A stretch of 64,000 nt of DNA. Origin: Tetranychus cinnabarinus. Its lineage: Eukaryota; Arthropoda; Arachnida; Trombidiformes; Tetranychidae. The notes beneath the pieces were generated by a model, which did not search any database, was not told the DNA's origin, and saw nothing but the letters and a program-made list of their open reading frames with translations. The stretch spans positions 3,534,001-3,598,000 of the forward strand of contig WHVY01000006.1 of assembly GCA_022266195.1 (NCBI GenBank), read 5' to 3'. Both the position numbers and the translations under genes were made by a program. Positions 11,240 through 24,529 of the stretch are shown here, piece after piece (the stretch's first letter is position 1; each line of letters opens with the position of its first letter).

Positions 11240-11844
11240 ATTCTTGATCAATTCAAACATCAATACAATGGAGTTAACACCATCTATTGTCAGTAAAAAT
11301 GGTGAATTGAGGTAATTAAACTTCTCGAAATTGAAGATCAAATGATTTTCGTAAATTATTTATGTAGTTTATGAAAACAGTGACAAAAAAATCATGAATC
11401 TTTCGCGTTTTTAAAAGCATATAAACTTTCAGAACAGTTACTGTAGATTCACAAGTTGTCCGGTTATAATTAGATTATTAATAAATGGCCATAGGTAAGA
11501 TGCACTTATTAATGACTAGTCACTCAATTCACAAGGCAATGGTCATTACATTAATTGAATAGGTTTTAAACTGTACAGTCTAATGTGAGTTTCAATACTT
11601 GAATAATGTTAACACGATTAAAAGTATTGAAATCAATTTGTAAAAATAAGGATTTTGTTACTTATCGATGGAATTGAATTTTCTTGCGCTCAGTAAAGCA
11701 CTGAAAAACAGTTTACAGAATTAGATTAGGATTAAGAGTTTGAAGTGCCTTTTGCAAATCAGCTTAAATCAAAATTTTGGAGTAACCAATTCAATTACAA
11801 TGTACTTGTTTCGATTGTTTTGATCAGCTTATTTATTTTTTCAA

Positions 11845-12018
11845 ACGACATCGATAGTATTGCTAAGAATATCGATAGATATTGATGTTCAGTGCATCGA
11901 TAACATTTATTGTTGAGTTATTCTATTTAGTGTGATGATATGTGATTAGTCTAAGAATCTTCATCATTTAATTTAATTCATAAATTGATATTTTTTTGAA
12001 GCTGGCCCAATTTATAAC
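11845..12018 (+). promoter_or_regulatory. UPF1 promoter with three ATCGATA (DRE/BEAF-like) elements
   Basis: ATCGATA words lie at 11850-11856, 11871-11877 (inside a full TATCGATA, the DREF element of Drosophila, at 11870-11877) and 11896-11902. The same triad with similar spacing and surrounding sequence recurs upstream of the YY1 gene (44396-44640, opposite strand). DREF/BEAF function is inferred from Drosophila. Confidence 0.6.
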
Positions 12019-15000
12019 ATGAGTTTGTCAACCTATGGACCCAATTCACAGGGTACCTTAACATTTCATGATCCCGAGGAGGCAAATGAATTGATTGGAG
12101 GTGATACTCAAGGAACTGATTTTGATTTCACCGATTTTACATTACCCACATTGACTCAAAGTCAATGTTCCCAACCCCTTACTGGTGCAGGACCATCTGT
12201 AACATCAGGAGATAAAGATGGTCAATCTAGCGTAAGTTTAAATTTCTCAACATTCCTCATAAAATGCTATTTCTTGAACAGGTTGCTCATCTTATAACCC
12301 ATGTTGTTAATTACGTTGTCTTTTAGCTTTATTGAAGTCATTAGCTTCCTTTCACTTCATATTGACCCCTTTCCTATTTTTATCAGGAAGTCCATAATTT
12401 TTACTTTAGACGCTGTTAAAATGCTCATTATTTTAATTGACATTATTTTTATTTACTTTTAACAATCAACAGGCTCATAAACAAGGAGATTTGGGATTAC
12501 AGAATGGAGATATAACCGCTGTTGCTCAAGCATTTGGTGAGCTGAATTTTGAGGAAGAAGAGGAAGACCAATATTACAACAAAGATCTACCAGATCACGC
12601 TTGTAAATACTGTGGCATACATGATCCATCATGTGTTGTTCAATGTAACGTTTGTAAAAAATGGTTTTGCAATGGAAGAGGAAATACCTCAGGGAGTCAC
12701 ATCATAAACCATCTTGTTCGAGCCAAACATAAGGAGGTAACTCTCCATAAAGATGGGCCACTTGGTGAAACTGTCCTAGAATGCTATAGCTGCGGCTGTC
12801 GAAATGTTTTTGTTCTTGGATTTATTCCAGCTAAAGCTGACTCTGTTGTTGTACTTTTGTGTCGTCAACCTTGTGCTGCACAAAGTAGTCTTAAAGACAT
12901 GAATTGGGATCTGGAACAATGGAAGCCTCTCATCAATGACCGAACTTTCTTATCCTGGTTGGTTAAAATTCCCTCTGGTCAAGAACAGTCACGAGCTAGA
13001 CAGATAACAGCTCAGCAAATAAATAAGCTAGAAGAGCTTTGGAAAGATAATGTTGACGCTACGTTCCAAGACCTTGAGAAGCCAGGAGTTGATGAAGAAC
13101 CTCAACAGGTTCTACTCCGGTATGAAGATGGCTACCAATACCAAAATATATTTGGTCCACTTGTTAAAATGGAAGCAGATTATGACGAAAAACTTAAAGA
13201 ATCACAAACTCAGGATAATATTGAAGTAAGATGGGATATTGGTCTGAACAAAAAGATAATTGCATATTTCAACATTGCCAAATCTGATAGTGATATGCGG
13301 TTAATGCATGGAGATGAACTTCGCCTGAGATATTTGGGTGAACTTGACAAACCATGGTCTGGAGTCGGCCATGTTATTAAAATACCTGACAATTACAGTG
13401 AAGAAGTTGGTATTGAAATGAAAAGCAATATTTGCGTGCCAACTGAATGTACATCTAATTTCGTTCTCGACTTTGTTTGGAAATCTACATCTTTTGATAG
13501 GTAAGTGTCTCAATCTACCTGATATTTCCAAACTCATTCTGAATCTGTTTAAGTTAATTCACGTCACTAAAACCAATGTCTGCTTACTCTTCTCACTCTT
13601 TTTATCTATCATTTAGGATGCAAGCTGCTCTTCGTCAGTTTGCTGTTGACGAATCTTCTGTTTCCGGATATATTTATCATCGTTTACTTGGACACGAAAT
13701 TGACGATGTTATAATGAGATGTAATCTACCCAAGCACTTTTCTGCCCCAAATCTACCAGAATTGAACCGATCACAAGTTATCGCTGTTAAACATGCTCTC
13801 CAACGTCCGTTATCTTTAATCCAAGGCCCCCCTGGAACTGGTAAAACTGTTACTTCAGCAACAATTGTTTATCATCTTGTTAAAACAGGAAATACTCCAG
13901 TTTTAGTTTGCGCTCCTAGTAACATTGCTGTTGACCAATTGACCGAAAAAATTCATCGTACAGGTTTAAAAGTTGTTCGGTTATGTGCAAAAAGTCGTGA
14001 AGCAATCAGCTCACCAGTATCTTTTCTCGCTCTTCATAACCAAATACGTAATATGCAGGGACATTCAGAGTTACATAAACTACAACAGCTTAAAGATGAA
14101 ACTGGCGAGTTATCATCTGCTGATGAAAAACGATATCGTATGCTAAAGAAAGCAAGTGAAAGAGAGCTTCTTGAAGCAGCCGATGTCATTTGCTGTACAT
14201 GTGTTGGTGCCGGTGATCCCAGATTGGTTCGTTTCAAGTTTCATTCAATTTTAATTGACGAAAGCATGCAAGCCACTGAGCCAGAATGCATGGTACCTGT
14301 TGTCTTAGGTGCTAAACAGCTGGTTTTAGTTGGTGACCACTGCCAATTGGGTCCTGTTGTTATGTGTAAGAAAGCGGCTCGAGCTGGTCTATCTCAATCG
14401 CTCTTTGAGCGACTTGTTGTCCTCGGTATTAGACCTCTTCGATTAGAGGTTCAATATCGTATGCATCCATCGTTGAGTAAATTCCCATCCAACTTTTTCT
14501 ATGAAGGTTCACTTCAAAATGGGGTAAATCCAGATGATCGTAAAATGAAAAGAGTTGATTTTCCATGGCCACAGCCAGATAAACCCATGTTTTTCTATTG
14601 TTGTCAAGGGCAAGAAGAAATTGCTGGATCTGGCACATCGTATTTAAATAGAACTGAAGCTGCACTTGTTGAAAAGATAACTACACGTTTCCTTAAAGGT
14701 GGCGTCAGACCAGAACAGATTGGTGTGATTACCCCTTATGAAGGCCAAAGAGCCTATTTGGTCCAGTATATGCAATACAATGGATCGCTACATGCTAAAT
14801 TATACCAAGAAATTGAAGTTGCCAGTGTCGACGCTTTCCAGGGAAGAGAAAAGGATTTAATTATTATGTCTTGTGTAAGATCCAACGAACATCAAGGTAT
14901 TGGTTTCCTTAATGACCCTTGTCGACTTAACGTTGCACTGACCCGTTCTCGTTACGGTATTATAATTGTTGGTAATCCAAAAGTTCTGTCCAAACAACCA

Positions 15001-15789
15001 CTCTGGAATCATTTGCTTACTTTTTACAAGGAAAACAAAGTTCTGGTCGAAGGACCTTTAAATAATCTGAAAGAAAGTATGATTCAGTTCAGTAAGCCAC
15101 GTAAAATGTTGAACTCGATTAATCCTGGTGGTCATTTCATGCACACTACCACTTTTGATGCTCGTGAAGCTATGATTCCTGGAAGTATTTACGATAGATC
15201 AGGAAACAGTAATAATAACAATCGATTCAATGGATCACTTCATTTAATAGCAGCAGCTGCTGCTGCCGCTGGAAGCCAAAACTCTGGACCTCTACCAAAT
15301 GTTACTCATCCCCCATATTTCCGCGCACATGATCAAATATCGTACATAAGTCCCGAGCGTGCACAAGCTGGTGCAGCTCTATCTAACCTTCCAGTTCCAA
15401 TTGGAATGTTCATGAACATGATTCATATACCACCTCGATTTTACAATCAACATCAACAAGCAATGCAATCACGGCAACAAGGTATTCCGGAACAGCGATC
15501 CAAAGGTGTCACCTCAGGTAGACTCAATCGTCTTAACCCTAATCAGCCCCCTCGTCGATCTGGAACAACTAAACTGGAGAACGGTTCATGTCCCAGTAGT
15601 CAACCGGCAAGTCAAGAAGTGGGTGGTACATCTTTCTCACAGGGTCCATTGACACAGAATCAACTGTCAATGAGCCAAATAAGCCAGTTACCCTATCCAA
15701 GTTTATCTCAACACCCCTTCTCCCAGCCTGGGCTTTCACAGACCGAACTTTCTCAAGATCCATATATGACTGATCCATACAATTTCTAA
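12019..15789 (+). CDS. UPF1: Regulator of nonsense transcripts 1, RNA helicase (3 exons: 12019-12231, 12473-13500, 13617-15789)
   Basis: ATP-dependent RNA helicase at the centre of nonsense-mediated mRNA decay; in known systems it binds UPF2 through its N-terminal Cys/His domain and is phosphorylated by SMG1. The spliced product is 1137 residues, full family length. In order: an acidic N-terminal segment with FEFTDFTLP-like wording (here DFDFTDFTLP); the CH zinc domain from about residue 113 (HACKYCGIHDPSC through LLCRQPCA); the 1B region; Walker A GPPGTGKT at 484-491; helicase motif II DESM at 628-631; motifs QYRMHP, DAFQGREKD and NVALTRSRYG; and an SQ-rich C-terminus (FSQPGLSQTELSQ) typical of SMG1 targets. 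Exon 1 encodes only the N-terminal 71 residues and has been copied to the YY1 gene at 43385-44395. Motif II reads DESM where human UPF1 has DEST. Confidence 0.97.
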
Positions 15790-17182
15790 GGTAATTTGAT
15801 TTGAACTATCATGATATGATTGATCTCATGTGATTGTAACAAACTATTAACAAATATCGATAAAAACAAAACAAATAAATAAACATATTTTGATCAAATT
15901 AGTTGGCTTCAGTTGTTACAATGTATCTTTGGTTCCTCTTTTGAGAATGGTTCCATTTTAGTTGATAATGAGATAAAAAAGCAAAAGTCTATCTTTAAAC
16001 GAAAGAAGGAAAAAATAGGGAAAAGATTTCCAATTAGTTTAATACTGGTTATTATTATTGCCAACATGAAAAACCAGCTCAAAATTGGATTGACTTACAC
16101 CTTAATCAATGTTTTTTGTTCTCAGATTAAAGTTCAACCTAATTTTGAAAATGTAATAATAAGTAAAACCTGAAAGTAAAAGTAAAATAAGTGAAAGTGA
16201 GTGAAGGTCAGTCTTTAAATTACCTTTAAGCATATTAAAATTCATGGCCACTTAATCGAGGTTAAATTTTAGTTGATTCACTTTTTTTGCTATTAACGTG
16301 ATTATTTATACATCTTTTTCAAGCTATATCAGTTTCATTATTTCAAGGACTTTAATCATTTAAGATTGTTAATCCTTAATGGTGGATTCGTTGAAAACAT
16401 TAGATTTGCATCTTTCGCACTTTTGGACAATAATAAGTGTTTACAATTAATACGGTTTTACCTTGGATTAATTGTACAAACTAAAATACTCAATTATCAA
16501 TCTCTTTTCATATTTTCAAAGTAAGCCAGTTAAACATTGACACAACACATTTGACCTGAAGCTTATTGTGAAGTTAAACATTGAGATTACAATTAAAATT
16601 ATACCAATTGGCTATACTTTTTGACTGAACCAAGTAAACATTATCATTATGTATTATATGTTATCATTAAGAGTAATTTGATGAAAGAAAAGGAGTGAAA
16701 AAATAATCAAAAGGATTCATTTTATTATCACTTTTATTGCAATTAAAGTCACAGAAATCAAAGCCAAAATAATAACCTCTTTTTAGTCAACACATTGAAT
16801 TGACTACTTTTTGTTAGTCCATAACACTATAGTAATCATTTCAACCTTTTTATGTTAAAAAATCAACTTTTTGTCAATAATTACATTGAACCAGACAGAA
16901 ATGGATATTAATTAATTGTCCAATATGCTGTGTAATCTGACTCTTGAGATGTTAATTGAAAAATGAATATTTCCTGCTTAATCACTAGTTAGATTGAATT
17001 ACCATTTCCATCTTTGAGACTATGTAATTTGATTAATCGGATGACATCGATCACAAGTATTAGCAATGGTGTTATAAAAATGAACGCCTGAATGATCGTC
17101 TTCAGTTAATCGTTAAGATTTGTTAAATAGTCTTTAGATTAAAACAACTGTTATATTCCCAATCCAAAGTTATCAACAAACT
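15790..17182. other. Intergenic spacer
   Basis: AT-rich, no supported gene. Short open frames here show no protein-like composition. An AATAAA-like word near 15875 may serve as the UPF1 polyadenylation signal. Confidence 0.45.
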
Positions 17183-17592
17183 ATGAAAATGACTCGTTTT
17201 ATGTCTACTGATAAATTAACTCTTATCTCCATTGTTCTTGTGGTGTGAGTTTTGTATTTATTTACAATTAACATTTAATAATGTTTACTAATCAATTATT
17301 TGTTTCTTGTTTTTTTTTTGTATTCTTTAGGCTCATTGGACTAGCTTATTGTGGCGATGAAAAGGATGGAACAGGTTCAGGAACTCGTGCACCTAGAAGA
17401 AAACGGTTCACTCGTTCACATGACCTAATTTCACTTCATGAGGAGGCAATCAAGGAACACGAACACCATATAGGTACTACAAAGAAGAGCGATCGTGGTA
17501 AACGAAGAAGTGAACCAATGACCACTGTTCATCCACATGAAGGCATGGACCACGGTGGACATTCAACTCATCGTCCAATAATATTAAACTAA
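17183..17592 (+). CDS. Small secreted protein with dibasic sites, unknown family (2 exons: 17183-17244, 17331-17592)
   Basis: Not a recognised family. A short first exon (MKMTRFMSTDKLTLISIV) joins the second in phase 2 to give 107 residues. The N-terminal 30 or so residues have a basic start and the hydrophobic run SIVLVVLIGLAYC, a good secretory signal. The mature part carries furin-type basic clusters (APRRKRFTRS and DRGKRRSE) and a His-rich end (VHPHEGMDHGGHSTHRP), and ends HRPIILN. Basic cleavage sites in a short secreted precursor suggest processed peptides; the His-rich tail could bind metal. Both are inference. The protein has no Cys beyond the one near the signal cleavage site, which argues against a disulfide-stabilised peptide. 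Confidence 0.65.
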
Positions 17593-19674
17593 TATTTTTC
17601 TTGACACACTAAGCATGGCTATGGTTAGATCATGATTGCTTAGTTAAACTAACATTTGAATTCCTTCCTCCTCCAGCTACCCAGAAGTTTAATATAAAAT
17701 TATATTAATATTACATTAATCAACAGTCAATAAAATGAAAACAAACTAGTGGTTTTGTCTTCAATTTGAACGTATTACCTTTTTCACAGAGGCTCACCTT
17801 TATTAAAATGTAGGGAACTATTCAAAAACAAAAACACAAAAATCGAGAAACCGCCTCTAAGCGTATCTTTATCTTTCCCTGACTCTTCCTTTCCAATAAT
17901 TTTCTGGTTGCCTTAAATTTGAAAATATGCTTTTCTTTGAACCCAATTTATATGATTATTGCTAATTTGGAATCCATTGTTTGTTTACAATTAAATTACA
18001 ATTCCTTCTTTCATCACCTGTGAACAAAAATGATTGTTACTTTCTTGTTTTTTCCCAAGTTGAAACTTATTCTCTGATGACAAACATCCCTTTTGATGGT
18101 CCATTGCTCTGAAGGTGAGTATCCTCAGGTGAAACAAACAATCAACTACCATGATAAAATTAGCAAATTACCTGAAGGTAATACAAAACTGAGATCAACG
18201 AATCAGCTTGGAGAGTGAGTGAGCGAGAGATAAGTTGAAGAAATATACTTTTCGCTTTCAAAGTACAAAACAAATGCCAGTAACAAGAAAGCTTATTAAC
18301 TTGTCTAATCTTCAAATGTCTATGTTCCTCATCTAGTTCGTCAAACTCTGTCTTCTCGATCATCTTTTTCTTCCTCCTCTACACCACCTCCTTGTTATCC
18401 TCCCTCTTTATTTTGGTAACCTGTTTCTATTACTTTTGTGCTTTCGCTCCTCTTGGGGTCTACAAAAATTGTATCTCGCTTTTTTTGACTCGCATGCTTG
18501 TTTGTTTATCTGTTTATTGTTAATTGTGAATATCTTATTGTGCTATACCAAAGTGAAGGTGAAAAGGTTGTTCGGTAAGTTAACAGGTCAACAATTAACC
18601 TGATTTTGTTGGTTATATTGACAATTGATTTGGATAAAATCACTGTGATAGACAAAGATCAAGTCTACGATGCTTTCCTTTCATTTTGTCTCTTTTTTTT
18701 GTTCCTTTCTGTACATGTTTTTGTGTTCTGTTTCCAGTTTCATTTTGATTTGAGTCAACCTGCCAATACTGTTCAAATCATTTCAACCTGAAAGTGTACC
18801 TTGACTCATTTTTTCCCCGTAATTTTGATTGTTCACCATTTGGTAGTAGGCTGCTCATACATTTCTCATGTATGGCTTTATTTGCTCACTACATTTCTGT
18901 TTACCTGATTTTTCTCTGATAAAATTAACATTTTTTTTGTCCCATTTGTTCATCCAAATACCATTTGTCATTTCATCTTCCTTTCACTTTCCTCAATCAA
19001 TTATTTGTTTCATTTCTCCTTATTTCTTTCTACATTTCTCGATCAAATTATGATCAAGATAAGGAAAGTTGTCATCTGAAAACTCTTTATGGTAATCATC
19101 AGGAAAATCATGGAAACAAAGCAAACTATTAAGTTTTAATTTAGCTGAACCTCTCTCTCTCTCTCTCTTTGCTTTCTATTTTTCTCCATTTTCTCTTTTT
19201 TCTTTTTCTTTCATTTTCTCTTTCATTGTCTCATGAAAACTCTTCCTTAATTCCTCGTCAGATTTTTTAATTAACTTTACTGATTGGGATTTTTACAGCT
19301 TCAATCCATCTTTCCTTGTTTTCACATCAAGTATCAACTGCTGACGCTTTATTATTGATATTTTCATTGAAACTCATGTTGGTTGAGCTATTTTTTCAAT
19401 TTGTTTACATCGTCACTGTTCAATATGTGTGCAACTGTTAATGTTTTTAGTTTTCATTTTGACTCTGTTCAATAATCTGTCCTGGATATTATTTTATCAT
19501 TTCAAGTTCTTCTCTTTGTCTTTATCTTCCTCCTCTCTTCTCTCTTCTCTCACTCTCCTTCTCTCTCTTGATCACACAAACTCGCTCTATGGACTCACTT
19601 CATTTGTGATAGTCAAGTGAAACCGTTTTTATTATTTTTTTTCTCTCTCTCTCTGCTTCATTACAGTAGTGAAT
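17593..19674. other. Pyrimidine-rich spacer
   Basis: Long CT-rich and T-rich tracts on the plus strand, including CT microsatellites at about 19150-19170 and 19641-19655. Short frames here are low-complexity Phe/Leu/Ser translations. It could be an intron or 5' UTR of the ORF at 19675, since a TTACAG acceptor lies at 19661-19666. Confidence 0.45.
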
Positions 19675-20109
19675 ATGGATGATACAAGTGACTCCCACAA
19701 TTCCATACCAAATCAATTGGATAAAAATAGTACTAAATACCATGATATTAGTGAGAAATCATCTTGTGATCAAAGTGCCGAAAAGTCCAACAATCATTGT
19801 AACTCTCAACCAGCCTCAGCAATTTCATTGATCTCAAAATGTTCACAACGTGCTTTAAAATGTGATTCTGATATACCCTGGACTTGTCCATCAACAAATT
19901 CACAATCATCTCGACATAATAACCAATCATTAAGGAAACGAGAAGATAAACATGATCTCTTCAGTGATTTGTACAGTTTTGATAACGACTATGATGAGGA
20001 TACCCTTGAAATTCCGCCAGAATATGCCCGAGATGATATTGAAATAGTTGTTGATTTGTATATTTGGTTTGAAAAGGTTCGCTCATTTTTATTAGGATTG
20101 TTATGTTAA
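19675..20109 (+). CDS. Unrecognised Ser/Asn/Asp-rich ORF, possibly an internal or first coding exon
   Basis: A 144-residue frame starting MDDTSDSHNS, directly after a pyrimidine tract and TTACAG acceptor. It is rich in Ser, Asn, Lys and Asp. Its last third is acidic (DNDYDEDTLEIPPEYARDD) and it ends in the hydrophobic stretch DLYIWFEKVRSFLLGLLC. No domain is recognised. It may be a stand-alone gene with a noncoding first exon, or an exon whose downstream partners I cannot place; no strong donor precedes the stop. Codon composition looks protein-like, unlike the low-complexity frames upstream. Confidence 0.4.
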   Translation: MDDTSDSHNSIPNQLDKNSTKYHDISEKSSCDQSAEKSNNHCNSQPASAISLISKCSQRALKCDSDIPWTCPSTNSQSSRHNNQSLRKREDKHDLFSDLYSFDNDYDEDTLEIPPEYARDDIEIVVDLYIWFEKVRSFLLGLLC

Positions 20110-20253
20110 ATGACAATTTTACCATGACTTTTTCATCATTACCTTCACGGTCACCATTTAAGATAGCAAGAAATAATATCTTAAATGAAATGGTGTTAAT
20201 AAAGAAAAATAAATGTCAAAAGCTTACCTCAAGACTCAACATACAAGTTGCTT

Positions 20254-20700
20254 ACATGGGAAGTACATTAGCGCCCAAGCCAGATTTGAATCAGATTAAT
20301 ATCATTCGATAGAGGATGGTGAGTTATTAAAAACCCTAATGGCTTTCATATGTAAGCTAAAGATTTTGGGTTCAAAATTTGGGTACTTTTATTAGAAACT
20401 CGTCCAATTTATAATTTTGTATTTTCATAAATTGATTTATTTATTTCAATTATTTTTTTACTTCAATTTTTTAAACATACTTTACGAATTAATTGAAACA
20501 ACTTAATTCTTAAATATGTTTAAAATAAAAAGCACAAATTTCAAACCTAAATATCCTAAGAAACTCAGGCGACTCAACCAGGCTCAGGTGAAAGCCATAA
20601 GGATTTTCCATAAGTCATCATCCTCTATCTAATGACATCTGTCTCATTCAAATCTGGCTCAGGTGCTTCATGGAGTTCCCTTGTTAGTGACTCCAAGCTA
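20254..20700. repeat. Imperfect long inverted repeat
   Basis: About 20254-20350 pairs with about 20590-20700 in reverse complement. Shared words include CCAGATTTGAAT, GATAGAGGATG and TAATGGCTTTC/GAAAGCCATAA, with roughly three quarters of bases matching and a loop of about 240 bases. The shape suggests a decayed fold-back or MITE element. It sits between the ORF ending at 20109 and the CRAL-TRIO gene. Confidence 0.6.
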
Positions 20701-21127
20701 ACATCACATCGTCCTACCAAAGTTGTCCTTGTCAAATATCATTAAATAGTCCAGGATAGTTTTCAATCCTGGCAACCTTTTCTGGATAGCTCAAAATCTT
20801 TTTGTATTTCATGTTGAAACATGGAAATCAACTTTAGTAAAATAATATTTTTTCATATTTAAACCTAGTCTCATTTTCATTTTCGTGCCAACAATGCTTG
20901 ATACGAATCGAGTTTATTGTTTATAATTTGCTTGAATCTAATCGATCGGGTAAAAAGAAATTAGGAACTCGCCTGATTTCCTCAATAAAAGGTGGTGATC
21001 AGTTTATTAAATTTATTAGTTTATTATTTATCTTGAGAAAAATCATTACATGATAATTGAGATGATATGAAGTGACATTGCAATATGTTTGTAATTTTAG
21101 CATATGATGAGATGATGAAGACGATGA

Positions 21128-22099
21128 TTAGGTAAACATTTCAATTGGCTTAATTTTAGCACTAGGTTTGGCATGTTTCATGTATTTCGAGTGAGCGTTT
21201 TCCCTCCATTTGTCAAACAGCGTAGGCTCTAGGCCACATTTTTCAGCATATTCCTGTAAACTTGGACATTGTTCCAACTCTTTGTCAGTTATCAATCTAG
21301 TTTCACCTCCCAAGTAATGCGGTAATTGTTTCATATCGAAATAATTGTCCAAGTCGTCAATATCAATGAAAATTAGCGAGTCTTTCAAGTAACGAGGAAG
21401 AAAATTTCGACAGATTCGACCAAAAAATCTGAAATAGGAACTTAAACCAACAATTGCGATGTATTCCACCCAAGGAGGGCAACGTTGCAATACAATTGTA
21501 ATTGAATCTTTAATCAATCTGAAGTTGGTCGTCATTACTTGACAATCAAAGACAAGACCTGGTTTCATAGGTGATGCAGAGACACGTTCACAGAAACGAT
21601 CTGTTACCCAAGCAAACATACGCATGACTTTTGGGTAAAGAAGTTCAGGTGGATCGATTGAGCGAACCCATAACACTGGTCGGCCATTTTTATCCACAAG
21701 GTTTGGTAGAAGAGCGCCAAGTTCATGATAATCTTTTGGGAAATCCAACAAGACAACATCTGTTGTGGGGTCAGAATGTCGTTTCTTTGCTATAGACTTT
21801 ATACCATTGAAAGCTTTAGTTGTATCCCAATCGTGGGATTCGAGGAAGGCAATGAGCGGTGTAGAATGGGCAAAGAACATTAAAGCATCATCTGGATTAA
21901 CACATGACGGATTTTCAGTCAGCCATTTCTTTGTTCGATCCCAGAGATCAAAGCATCTCATTGGATATTTGGAAGCATTGAAAACTCTGATTTAGAAAAC
22001 AAAATTAACAAAAAAAAACGGTTAAGAGCAATTCATTAATAAATAAAGATGTTAAACTTACTCAATGATTTCTGGAGCTATGTCTTCTTGAATAACCAT
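21128..22099 (-). CDS. CRAL-TRIO (Sec14-like) lipid-binding domain protein (2 exons: 22099-22062, 21986-21128)
   Basis: Predicted cytosolic carrier of a hydrophobic ligand, such as a phosphoinositide, retinoid or tocopherol; the ligand cannot be read from sequence. A short first exon encodes MVIQEDIAPEII and joins in phase 2 across a 75-nt intron, giving 298 residues. The N-terminal helical part includes MRCFDLWDRTKKWLTENP. The CRAL-TRIO fold follows from about residue 100, with LVFDCQVMTTNFRLIKDS, then YIAIVGLSSYFRFFGRICRNFLP and LKDSLIFIDIDDLDNYF, closing with the family hallmark QLPHYLGG. A basic tail follows (KHAKPSAKIKP). No GOLD or MSP domain is attached. The gene stands alone. Confidence 0.8.
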
Positions 22100-24529
22100 C
22101 TTGATTTGTCCAATTTTTTAAATATTATTGCTGAAAATATCCCAACGCCACAAACACTTTGAGTCTCAAATATGTAAACACGAGTTTCTAAGAAGTAACC
22201 AAGCAAGCTCTCCAACTCAACTGAAAATTTAAAACGTTAATTCCTTTTTAAATGGACTTCTTAGTGACCACCAAGTTATCCCTGTGAAATAAAAGGCAAA
22301 AAGTATAACTCGCTCCCCTTTTTTTCTCCCTTAACGATCTGGTAATTCCTTATTTTGTTTCAATGCTGATTGGAGAAGAACTAGTTTGTCCGGACTCAAT
22401 TAATCAGAGTTTGAGTGAAGAAAGGATTGTAGGATAAAACGGGGCAACCTTTTTTGCCTTCAGGTTAAATTCACACAGAATATGAATAGCTAGAGTGCGA
22501 AACTTCAGCTTGAGTTTTGACCAATACTAAGTCTTTAAAAACGGGGAAATGGTGAGGGGACTAAGATGGTGGAAAGGGGTTTTTTCAGTTGCTCATTCCT
22601 TGTGAGGACTTGTCTTGCTTCTTGCTGCCACATATTTCGCTCTTCGGTTTTCCCTTCTTCTTGATTTTTTGCATGAATTGATGGCACAATTAGCAATTCC
22701 GTATCATTTTCTTACATGACTAATGTGCTGGTTTAAATGGCCGTTGAAAAAAAGTTATAACTTATAACAGCAAGTACGACAACAGCTTCAGGCATTTGTT
22801 TCCCTTATAATCCATGTTTACCCAACGGCTCATGAAAAGATCCTCATCAAATATTTCTCTGATAATATTTATTCATTGAAATTCATCTGATGTTGTTGCC
22901 AGCAAAATTTTTGTTGTTATTGATGGATTTTAAGGGCATGTTAGATGCTATCCACGTCAATCAAACTAGTAAACAATGAACCACGTGGAATCGGTAACCA
23001 AAGTCTTGTTGTATCGGAACGATTGGTAAAAAGACCGATGACCAGCTGGATTTGTACCATTAGTTCAATATGATTGAAACACAAAATTGCCAGGTTTTCT
23101 GGATATTGAGAAATAAGTTTGTGGATTTCCATGTTGACTGCATCTTAGGATAGACCTACTATCAGGTGGATCATTAGGTTGAACAATATTTTATTTATAG
23201 TTGCAATAACCAGATACATGGCAACTAAATTAGCTTTACGTCATGTAATTATTTCTCAATTCAGAAATTACATGGACATCGATTATTGACGAGTTTTTTA
23301 TCATCTTGATAAACATGTTTACATTTTCCTTGAACCGCCATTAAAAATGCATCCAGGGTTTAACAGCTTTTTAAAATTAAGGAGTTAACATTGTACTTTT
23401 AGTGTTTCTTTGAAGAATTAATTAAAGGAAAGAAACATGAACAGGATATTAGATTGTTGATTGTTTTAATTTTCATTGCTTCGAAGCTGTCATCAAACTT
23501 TAAGTGATATTGAGATGAAGATATAAACTCAAAGTTATCATGTTGAAGTGTTGTTGACAAAACTTAAACATAAGCTAAATGTTGACACACCAAGAAACCA
23601 TTTAAAAAGATATATTGACTTGTTAATTGCAATAATTCACTGACAATTGAGAGTTAAATCAATTAGACTAAACGAAACATGTCAATATAAAGACTTGTAA
23701 TTACAAAATGATAGTACAATGAAATGTAAACAATGAAGGCTCTAGTGGCGGCAAATTGAAAATTACCGGTGATTTAGCAGCAGCTGTTAAACCAACAATT
23801 TAGTATCCTGATTTAATTACTCTCATTAAGCTCAGTTAAAATAGCTAAATTTTTAAAAGAGCAAAATTGAATTAACCTAAATCAGTGAGTTTCTGGTTCA
23901 ACCTTTTAGGTCTTTCAATAAATTAAAATAATCTATTTGGAGCAATCAGTGAACCATTTCTTTCACAGAGTGGATTTTCGGATTAGATTATTGATGATCA
24001 AGATACAAATCTTCAACATTTTACAAAAATTGTGTGAATAACAGTTCTGATGTTGAGTGTGGCAATCTGATGTTTAAAATAAATCTGTTAACATTGATCA
24101 AAATTATTTACTTACCAGGGAAAAACAGAGGAAAAATGTTATTTCAAGGTTTACTACAATTATGATTTCAGTCATTAGTGAAACATTTGAATCATCATTT
24201 TTTAATCAAATATATTGCATTACAATTTAACATTGGATTGAGATATAATATTAGACTTATAATTATGGTTGAGTCTGAAATGACAAGAGTTGAAATACAA
24301 TCAAGGTTGCATGATATTGGACTCTATTTTAAGTGAACAAATGAACATTGAAGTCTTGAAAGTTAAAGTATTCATGAGCTAATCGTACTCAAGATGAGCT
24401 CAATAATTACTAATAATTTTAAGATTACAAAGTCAATGATTTATCACTTTTTACTTGAATCATATGAGTTGTATTTTGAATCAGCTGAAATAATGACCAA
24501 GTAAAGGTAAATATTGTAATATAAAGGTA
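22100..24529. other. Intergenic spacer, no gene seen
   Basis: About 2.4 kb of AT-rich sequence without a supported coding frame, RNA gene or clear repeat. It includes the upstream region of the CRAL-TRIO gene on the left. Confidence 0.45.

Larger units (their letters stand above)
10789..12018. other. UPF1 upstream region with a repeat copy and a hairpin insertion
   Basis: No gene is supported. It holds the second copy of the dispersed repeat (about 11149-11360) with a short hairpin insertion, followed by the UPF1 promoter region with three ATCGATA elements. Confidence 0.5.
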
